Part shown: positions 57,010 through 64,000 of the stretch, piece by piece | Position numbering within the stretch: the stretch's first letter is position 1 | Layout of the letters: each line of letters begins with the position of its first letter | From: Rapana venosa | Lineage: Eukaryota > Mollusca > Gastropoda > Neogastropoda > Muricidae | Length of the DNA: 64,000 bases | NCBI GenBank assembly: GCA_028751875.1 | Contig: CM054134.1 | Span: 40,991,830 to 41,055,829 of the forward strand | Direction: 5' to 3' | The notes under the pieces: model-generated | Database searches by the model: none | What the model saw: only the letters and a program-made list of their open reading frames with translations | Told to the model about the DNA's origin: nothing | Translations under genes and position numbers: made by a program

Positions 57010-59487
57010 GGATGAGCAGAAAATAGGCACCCATTACTAGAGGGGAAACTAGCGTGAGAAGATCCACTTTTGGTCTGACATGATGAGATAGTTGCAAGAT
57101 ATTTGAAAAGGTAATATTGATCCAGCTAAGATCATTCTTGGCAGTCAAATCAGGGTTACCTTCAAAATCCACTAACTAGTTTTATCTGTTTTTAAAACAG
57201 TATTAAATTCCGATGAACTGTGATATAGCTTTGATTCACAAAAATTGTTATAGAAAGAAGTTGATAAGGAATTCTTCCATATGTCAATCATTGGACATTT
57301 GCAGTATGAGCACTTATTAATATATTATAAGCTGATCATGTAGCTCTATAGATATCATATACATGAAGTACTGATACTATTTTCTCTGCTATTACCAACC
57401 CAATCTTACATGTCCTGACGTACAAGCATAAGTTCACTGGCCATAGTATACTGTGATTAAGTAACAGTTCACATATAATGAACATTATGGGCATGCAAAT
57501 CCCATAATTTTTCCTGTCCATGGAAAAATCTCAGATATACAAACTCACCATTTTTTACAAATTTTCATATAGCAATTGCTTGACTTCTCTGGCTATGGAT
57601 GGGGGGGGAGTGGATTTTGCCCGTATGTGATAGCCTTGTGATCTGGTGGATTTGGTCAACTAAATGACCAAAAAGTTCTGAATAATTTATGTGTCAGCAT
57701 ATTTCGTTTTGAAATGCCACAAAATGCTATAAACAGAGAGAATCAAAGTAAATTTCTGCTGAGAATTCTGACCAGTTTATGCAAATGAATAGTGCTACCT
57801 TCTTCAGTATAACAACAGTTTATTTTAATAGAATTCAAATCAATGCAAATTCATTAGTTGGATTAATTCAATGTCTTATTCCTAGAAAATCTAAGAAGAT
57901 GAAAAGAAAATTTGTTACTGCTTTGTAGTTTATTTGCAGGTCTGAATCCTCCAAGGTGAAATTACCCTTACTTAAATTTGTCTAGTTATCCCTGTCTTTC
58001 TCAGATATGGAAAACCTAAATGAAGAGCCCCTACCCACCCACCCCAGTTTTGGGGTTTTGTTTTACAGCCAATAGATAACATCTGCTATTTGTCACCAAA
58101 ATAACTGAATATAATATTGTCGTCAGCATAGAGAGAGGTATGTCAATTCTAAAACACATGAAATCCTTTTATTTAACATGGTAATACTGAGTGATTCAGT
58201 CATAAGATGTTCATGCTTCTTTTTCAGAACTATGTTCCCCCGCCATGCGGACCAAGTAAAAAAGACTCAGCAGCTGTAGTGAAAGGCTTTGTGTTGCCAA
58301 CTGACCAAGCTTTGCTACAATCAAAGGTGACTGATGTGGTGAAGCATCACCAGTGTGACCTCTGTGAAATGAAATTTGCCATTGCAAGAGTTCTGGAAAC
58401 CCACAAAATGCTAGAACACCAGGTTTGTGCGCAGTGGAAATGTAGTGAGTGCGGTATGCAATTTTTACAGGCAGAAAACCATGATCATCACATGAGACTT
58501 AGCCATCCATCACCTGATGATGATCCACATGATGTGGCCACTGCCTCTGACACTGTGGGTGATACAGTCACTGCCCCCAAAGATGAAGAAATGGTGCTGG
58601 ACATGAACACTGAGGAAGAGAAGAAAATGGTGGAGCCATATGCTGACATAGAAGAAAGAATCATTGAACTTTTGACTGTTGGGGAAGAAAACTTGTTAGA
58701 AACAAAATCAGGTGAGAAGATAAAGACAGAGAAGTTACCTAAGAAGGAAAGACAAATGCATAAATGTGATTATTGCTCTGCAGAATTCCGACACCCCTGC
58801 AAACTGAAGATGCATGTCAGACAACACACAGGAGAGAGGCCCTACACGTGCACCATGTGTCCTAAAACATTTGCGTCTGGGTCCAGACGAGGGGCACACT
58901 TTAAGTTTGCTCATGCCAAAGTTCGCAAACATTTGTGTGACTGGTGTGGGAAAAAGTTCACAAAGCTGGAGGTCTTGAATGAACATGTTCGGACACACAC
59001 AGGTGAAAAACCCTTCTCGTGCCATATCTGCTCACGACAGTTCAGAAAGAAAAACGCCATGACGGTTCACATTCGCCAGCATACAGGCGAGAAGCCTTAC
59101 GTGTGTGATCAGTGTGGTCAGTCGTTCACTGTGAAGGTGTCACTGCGGGCTCACTTAAAGTCCAAACACAACATCATTGTCAAAGCAGAACTGCCAGGTA
59201 GGACAGCACCATCTGGAGACAGCAGCATTCCCAGAATTGGCCGACCAAAAAAATCCGATGCTGAAAAGCAATTGTTCAGAAACTTAGAAAATGGGGATTT
59301 GGACAGAAAAGATGAAAAGCTGAACAGTGTCCTCAGTAGTTCCACAGAAAGAAAAGATAATCATCTGAAGCTGAACAATGTGAATGCCAGCTCCTCAGGA
59401 ATCCTTGACTGCAGTGTCTTCACTCTGCCAGTGTCTGACTCGGACGTTATTCCCACTGGTGCATTTTGCTCCATTCCTCAATTCTAA
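56088..59487 (+). CDS. gene C: FLYWCH plus seven-finger C2H2 protein (at least 511 aa, 5' end missing)
   Basis: Two exons (56,088-56,363 and 58,228-59,487) join in phase 0 over a 1,864-bp intron. Numbered from the first visible residue: FLYWCH about 26-87, GFVLPTDQALLQS block about 112-124, fingers 1-2 (135-156, 164-185), an acidic linker (186-271), fingers 3-7 (272-406), GRPKK at 430-434 and a C-terminus with IPTGAFCSIPQF. Architecture and role parallel gene B. No in-frame Met precedes the FLYWCH domain inside the exon, so a first coding exon must lie upstream. AATAAA at 60,645-60,650 is a good poly(A) candidate. Fingers 4 and 5 differ from B at base-contact positions, which suggests different target sites. 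Confidence 0.9.
56596..56825 (+). mobile_element. SINE 3' part (ATGAGACTATAAACCGAGG family) in gene C intron
   Basis: GGATGAGACTATAAACCGAG through GGGACTGGATGTAAAAAAGC and CCTCGATATAAAAGAATAAA, ending in a TAAAA-rich tail. Confidence 0.87.
56959..57006. repeat. (CT)n microsatellite
   Basis: About 24 CT units in the gene C intron. Confidence 0.95.
58228..59487 (+). CDS. gene C exon with seven C2H2 fingers
   Basis: 419 codons then TAA. It begins NYVPPPCGPSKKDS. Fingers 1-2 are nearly identical to gene B at DNA level, linked by QVCAQWK. The 86-residue linker is strongly acidic in its first two thirds (PDDDPHD, KDEEMV, NTEEEKK, IEERIIELL) and basic at its end (KIKTEKLPKKER). Linkers between fingers 3-7 are TGERPYT, AKVRKHL, TGEKPFS and TGEKPYV. 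The final finger carries FTVKVSLRAH. After it, the DTSMY motif of the other three genes is replaced by KAELPGRTAPSG. The stop codon lies in a segment that is duplicated downstream. Confidence 0.97.
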   Translation, partial: NYVPPPCGPSKKDSAAVVKGFVLPTDQALLQSKVTDVVKHHQCDLCEMKFAIARVLETHKMLEHQVCAQWKCSECGMQFLQAENHDHHMRLSHPSPDDDPHDVATASDTVGDTVTAPKDEEMVLDMNTEEEKKMVEPYADIEERIIELLTVGEENLLETKSGEKIKTEKLPKKERQMHKCDYCSAEFRHPCKLKMHVRQHTGERPYTCTMCPKTFASGSRRGAHFKFAHAKVRKHLCDWCGKKFTKLEVLNEHVRTHTGEKPFSCHICSRQFRKKNAMTVHIRQHTGEKPYVCDQCGQSFTVKVSLRAHLKSKHNIIVKAELPGRTAPSGDSSIPRIGRPKKSDAEKQLFRNLENGDLDRKDEKLNSVLSSSTERKDNHLKLNNVNASSSGILDCSVFTLPVSDSDVIPTGAFCSIPQF

Positions 59488-59586
59488 CCAGCAGTGTTTC
59501 ATTGTCCTCTCTCTGCCTGTGTGTGACTGATGTTATTCCCACTGGTGCATTTTGCTCCATTCCTCAATTCTAACCAGCAGTGTTTC
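59424..59586. repeat. partial duplication of gene C's coding end and stop
   Basis: A perfect 55-bp repeat at 59,446-59,500 and 59,532-59,586 (GTTATTCCCACTGGTGCATT through CCAGCAGTGTTTC). Weaker similarity extends upstream (CTCTGCC...GTGTCTGACT). The second copy lies in the 3' UTR. Confidence 0.95.
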
Positions 59587-60650
59587 TGTGTTCAGGTGAA
59601 GGAAAACATTGTGTTTGGACAGTGAGTAGCCAAAGGTGGCCTCAGCTAGCATTATTTCTTGCCACCCTACCTTCAGAATCTATGCAGAGATCTAAGCATA
59701 TTGCACAAAAACTGACAGAAACAGGTTTCATTTTTATCATGAGATATATCAGTTGCAACAATGGCCAATGCTCACTGCAGGGAAGAATCACCTCGGATTG
59801 ACACCTGACCTCAACAGGGGCTTGAACCTGCAGTTACCAACAGATCATGAATTCCATGCTCTGACCATTAGACTATCCTTCCCCTGCACGTCTTCAGCAA
59901 TCAGTCACACATGAAAGAAAGCAGAGTTATTCAGTGTTTGTCTTTTTCATCTGTTTGTGTGAACAATATTTTTTCCAGGAGAGGAGAGAAATTCAGCTAC
60001 AGACTTCAAAGTTTCATCCTGTGTTAGAATAGAGTATTAGATACTGGGGAAACATTTCAGAAGATTTTTTTATGTCACTGAGCCAGTAATGCTGTAAGGA
60101 AAAAATTACTTGACTGTCAGTGTAGATCATTAATCAGACAACTACTTGCCATAGAATCTGATGGCCATACTACCAACCCATGGAGTCTGTTAAACCACCC
60201 AGATCTAGGGAGTGACAGGGGGAAAGTTGCATGTCGTTTTCTGATAGGTGGCGGAGCCTGAGGAAAGGATTGAAAGACATGATACAAATATCTGTTTTCA
60301 AGATCAAGGCTATAGTATATGGTCACCATCAGCAAAAGGCCATTGTAATCAGTTTACAGAATTATAAAAGGAGTTCATTTCTGCTATGTCTTGAAGACTT
60401 TACTTTCATGTGAAAAAATGCTCAGATTTGAAAACAAAACATACACAATGTAACTACCACTCGTCCCATAATTCAGTGCCACATTTCAGTGTCATTTTCT
60501 GACAGTTTTGTGACTTTGCTTTTGGATGCTGTGTGCCTGCTCCATTATCAGTTTCTAAAGCTGCCCCTTCCACTTTGTTCAGTATCATATGGGTTGTTAT
60601 TTTGAAAATGATTGTTGCAATCAATGCTCATTATTATCTTGTTTAATAAA
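59488..60650 (+). other. gene C 3' UTR candidate
   Basis: From the stop to AATAAA at 60,645. It includes a minus-strand tRNA-like SINE head at about 59,790-59,890. Confidence 0.5.
59785..59890 (-). mobile_element. tRNA-derived SINE head, minus strand
   Basis: On the minus strand: GGGAAGGATAGTCTAATGGT (A box) and GCAGGTTCAAGCCCCTG (B box). It lies inside gene C's presumed 3' UTR. Confidence 0.65.
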
Positions 60651-60744
60651 CTGCTCATTCTTTTTGGAAAATATCCTTTTAACAGCCACCAGTGTGATCT
60701 ATGAGTTATCTGAAGATTTTATTATTGTAGCGGTGCAATCCCCA

Positions 60745-61048
60745 GGTTAACATCCTGGGGATCACCCAGTACATGCACTCTGACTCACTCATCCCACCTG
60801 GGAATCGCTTCAAATATGAAAGTAAACACTAGATGAGAAGTTTGAGTGTATGACTCTTTTCAAGTACCTCACCACATTGGCAGCCATACTTCAACTTCAG
60901 AGCATTTTTTTAGCATTTAAAGGAGAGTGCAGGTTGATACTGTAGGAGCTTGTCATGGCGGAAGACAATCTTGGCATAACAGCATTCTGATGTGGGCCTT
61001 AGCACTTACAGCTTACATCAAGAACTGATCAAGCTTCTGGCCTGGACC
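60745..61048 (+). repeat. dispersed repeat family X, copy 2
   Basis: Aligns with 15,597-15,907 from GTTAACATCC to CTGGCCTGGACC. Confidence 0.75.
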
Positions 61049-61379
61049 ATGACGTTTTTGTTTGTTCTTCCTTCTCTCATTTTGGGATGGATGATAACAT
61101 GAAATATGTTTGATGTATTCTAACCCATTACTTTATATGACACAATGAATATGATTTAAACTGTTTCAGGTTTGTCTTATTGGTTCTTTGTTTGTGCATG
61201 TACATGTATATCTCAGGTTTGGGCAACAAGTTATAATTGATTAGTACGAATCAAATCTCCCAAGTAGTTTATTGATAAGTGTTTGGCTGATGTGAAATGA
61301 TATTTTCAAGCACTGTTTTGCAGACTGTGATTATGTGGAGTTAGTACTGATGTTAACACCAAGGGAAAAATCCCCTTGA

Positions 61380-61465
61380 ACAGGTGTATTGGTGGTGGCT
61401 CAATCCTGAGGTGTCAGATTACAAGCACAATGTGCAAACCACTAGGCTATCCCACCCCACTCCTA
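61380..61465 (-). mobile_element. tRNA-derived SINE head, minus strand
   Basis: On the minus strand: GGGGTGGGATAGCCTAGTGG (A box), then CTCAGGATTGAGCCACC in the B-box position. Confidence 0.6.
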
Positions 61466-62185
61466 ACATGAACTTTCAAAGTTGTACGAGTTGGAAAAAT
61501 GGGTGGAATAGGTAAACCTGCAGTTGGGGCTAGGATGTATTCCAGAGGAGAGAAAAAGTGGTTTGTGGATATCTGTTGAGATCATGTTTGTTTTAACATT
61601 GTTCTCATGGTATGCCTCAACAACTTGTCTAGAATTCATTCATTCATTGACAAGCTGTAAAAAAAAAATGGTTTCAACTTTTTTCAAGACTACAAAACAG
61701 GGCCTTTTAAAAAAAAAATATATATATATATTAAATCATAGTGTTATAATGGAGAGTTCATCTGTCCATTTTCTCCCATTTCTATTATTTTAAAGTGTAT
61801 GAAAAGCAGAGAAAGAAAATAAAGGAAGCGGGGTGGAGGAGGGGTGGGCTTTTTTTGTGTACCACCCCCACCCCTTTTTTTGTTTTTTTTTCTTTGGGGG
61901 TGCTAGATTTTTTTGGGGTTTTTTTTAGGGGAGGGGAGGTGAGGAGGGGATTGATGCTTATTTTGGGGTTGTTCTTTGTTTAATGATGGTGTCTAATGTT
62001 GTTGTTGTTGATGCAGTAAAGCAATCTGTGTAAAGTGTTGGTATGAGTAAAAAGATAGGAGAGGAAAGACAGCACTCTGTCCTCTGCATGCGTCTGCCCC
62101 TCTACTCCCTCCTGAAAAAGTGTGTATGAAAATCGTCATCATTCACACCCTATACGCAAAACGCATTTTATTAATCAAGACATGG
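61466..62185. other. gene-free spacer
   Basis: G/T homopolymer-rich block at 61,828-61,978. No supported gene. Confidence 0.4.
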
Positions 62186-62245
<60 letters not shown>

Positions 62246-62275
62246 TGTGTGAGAGACAGACAGAGAGAGAGAGGG
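62186..62275. repeat. (TG)n and (GA)n microsatellite
   Basis: TG at 62,188-62,251 then GACA/GA repeats. Confidence 0.93.
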
Positions 62276-62465
62276 CATAATTGATATTGTGCATAATTGT
62301 TTTTTGGAAGCATGTTTTTTTGTTGTTGTTTTTTTTAAATCAATTTCACTCTACTAGTTTTTAAAAACTTTCATGTAGAAAAGCCAGCATATGGTAAGTT
62401 CATGAAATTATTGTGTGCTTTTGATTGAGTTGAAAGGAATGGTTACTGGCTGTCATGTGATTTTA

Positions 62466-62491
62466 TTATATATATATACATATATACACAC

Positions 62492-62558
<67 letters not shown>
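62466..62558. repeat. (TA)n and (CA)n microsatellite
   Basis: Short TA run, then CA repeats at 62,500-62,558. About 650 bp of spacer follows with smaller TG patches at 62,679-62,702 and 62,836-62,887. Confidence 0.93.
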
Positions 62559-62560
<2 letters not shown>

Positions 62561-63270
62561 ATTCTTTGTCTCTCGTGTCAGTATGACTGTCAAAAACTGA
62601 GCATTGTTTCGAATGTTTTGTCAATAAATAATAAAGTTGTCAAAATATTTTTCTTTCTAAGAGTTAACCTTGATGAGCGTGTGTGTGTGTGTGTGTGTGT
62701 GTGATGTTTTCCGATTCTAACTGTGTGTCATTGTATGTTGATACAAAATATGTCATCTCTCATATCTGCAGTCAGAGTGAGTCATGTTTTCATCTTGCTT
62801 TGGTTGTCTGCCAGTGTCTCTTGTCTCTTTCTTTTGTGTGTGTATGTGTGTGTGTGTGTGCGCACGCACTTGTGTGTGTGTGTGTGTAGTTAATTTTTCA
62901 GAAGTTTTCTTCTACAAAAACACATTTTATCAAGAACATTCATATCAATTGTTTCTGTGGATAAAAACTTAAAGTTAACTCATTTCTAATCTTTTTTGCC
63001 CTACCTTTAGTACATGTCTCTAAACAAAGAACATAGAAGTGCCTACAATGTAAACCTCATCATCTGGTAATGTTGAGGACAGACTGAACCTGTTTTCATT
63101 CCTTCCCTTTGAGGAAGCACATGGGCACTGCACTGTATTTGCTCAAGCCGAGTTTTGTAGGGAAAATAAACTTGTCAGAAGCCATCCTTCAAGACGTAGC
63201 AGGATGCATGCTGGGTATGTTCATGTCCTCCGTGCCTCTGGCCATAGCTGGCCTACTCTGCTAGGAAAGA

Positions 63271-63615
63271 CGGGGGACGGGATAGCCTAGTGGTCAGAAC
63301 ATTGCGCTCGCAATCTGTCGACCCGGGTTCGATTCCCGTTCAAGGGGGTATTTTCCCCTGGAGTTAACATCAGTGCAGACTCCACTCTCCCCCAAAGTCC
63401 TCCTGATGAGACTATAAACCGAGGCCCCGTGTGCGAACGCACGCAGGACATCTTGCACACACGTTAAATCCTGTTCCGCTTTTCGTAAGAGTAGGCTATT
63501 GTGTGCCGGTGGGAACAGATGACAATTTACAAAACCGCATACACACGGGGACTGGATGTAAAAAAAGCACATAAGTGCTTATTCCATTATCCTCGATATA
63601 AAAAAAAAAAAGAGT
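63271..63615 (+). mobile_element. near-complete tRNA-derived SINE
   Basis: The best-preserved copy of the ATGAGACTATAAACCGAGG family. Its head has an A box TAGCCTAGTGGTCAGAAC and a perfect-looking B box GGGTTCGATTCCC about 40 bases apart. It continues with CCCCTGGAGTTAACATCA, the family block, GTGGGAACAGATGAC, GGGGACTGGATGTAAAAA and CCTCGATATAAAAAA. It defines the full length (about 345 bp) against which the truncated copies can be read. Confidence 0.9.
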
Positions 63616-63626
63616 GGGTTTTCAAC

Positions 63627-63692
63627 ATGAGGGCAAGATGCTCTGCATGCGTTCGCAGATGGGACCTTGATTTATGGTCTCATCCCAAAGAC
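63627..63692 (-). mobile_element. SINE fragment, inverted, next to full copy
   Basis: GCAAGATGCTCTGCATGCG through TTTATGGTCTCATCCC is the reverse complement of the family block, so it faces the copy ending at 63,615. Confidence 0.7.
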
Positions 63693-63699
63693 ACCGAGA

Positions 63700-63975
63700 G
63701 GGGTGGAGTCAGAGTCCTCCACCTTCACCTATTCCTTAGTTCCATATACCTCGGGGGCACCACTGAAGATTTTGCAACCAGCTTACTCCACTCACCATGG
63801 TCTTCTGCTTTCCGTAGCAAATCGTTCCACTCAAGGCCAGTCCACTCTCTGATGTTGTCTTCCCATCATTTCCTCCGCCTGCCTTTTCGTCTCCCTCCTT
63901 GTACTGTTCCCTGTAAGGCAGTCTTGGCCAGTCCAGATGTTCGTGTGACGTGCCGTACCACTGTAGCTTGCTAAT
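63700..63975 (-). pseudogene. degenerate LINE reverse-transcriptase C-terminal fragment
   Basis: The minus strand reads VTRTSGLAKTALQGTVQGG, then RRKGRRRK, a stop, then WEDNIREWTGLEWNDLLRKA and EWSKLVAKSSVVPP. Relative to the 9,840-10,200 relic it keeps the QGTVQGG...WED-I-W...LVA block. An internal TGA and an upstream frame break mark it as dead. Confidence 0.75.
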
Positions 63976-64000
63976 TCCAGGGAGGGAAATCCCCTGGAAC

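Larger units (their letters stand above)
56364..58227 (+). other. gene C intron
   Basis: Contains a SINE (56,596-56,825), CA/TACA patches, CT repeats (56,959-57,006) and AT-rich sequence. Acceptor TTCTTTTTCAG. Confidence 0.7.

Overview
The window is metazoan nuclear DNA, most likely from a marine mollusc and probably a gastropod. This is inferred from intron-containing C2H2 zinc-finger genes with GT-AG splice sites, very heavy microsatellite content (TG, CT, AT, GATA, CAGG/TAGG, long C and G runs), and many decayed tRNA-headed SINEs whose cores I associate with molluscan genomes. The species cannot be read from the sequence. There is no prokaryotic or organellar signal.

Layout. Positions 1-27,500 are gene-poor. 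They hold microsatellites, two minisatellites (a unit of about 11-12 bp at 10,219-10,746 and a 25-bp unit at 20,569-21,412), SINE copies, and a broken LINE reverse-transcriptase tail at 9,840-10,200. The only coding candidates there are one orphan exon (12,255-12,411) and one small secreted-peptide ORF (19,278-19,511). Positions 27,563-60,650 carry a cluster of four paralogous zinc-finger genes, named here A, D, B and C in map order. A (27,563-30,002) and D (36,778-38,348) lie on the minus strand. B (44,707-48,245) and C (56,088-59,487) lie on the plus strand. The last 3.3 kb holds microsatellites, a near-complete tRNA-derived SINE (63,271-63,615) and a second LINE tail remnant.

The four genes share a short N-terminal block (G-F-V-x3-D-x2-L-L), two C2H2 fingers, a variable middle, five more fingers with mostly TGEKPY-type linkers, an almost invariant last finger, and a tail ending in I-G-R-P-[RK]-[KR] that resembles an AT-hook core. 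A and D have eight fingers and no FLYWCH domain that I could find. B and C have seven fingers: an acidic, lysine-rich linker replaces finger 3, and a separate phase-0 exon adds a FLYWCH zinc finger at the N-terminus. By family knowledge these are nuclear, sequence-specific DNA-binding proteins. Their targets and biological role cannot be read from sequence. The cluster looks like a local FLYWCH-C2H2 expansion with exon modularity and gene-conversion-like identity tracts (B/C over fingers 1-2, A/D over finger 8). It is the best candidate for something previously undescribed here.

Limits. Exon boundaries come from reading frame, splice consensus and comparison among the four paralogues, without transcripts. 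First exons of A, B and C, transcription start sites and most 3' ends are unresolved. Repeat boundaries are approximate.
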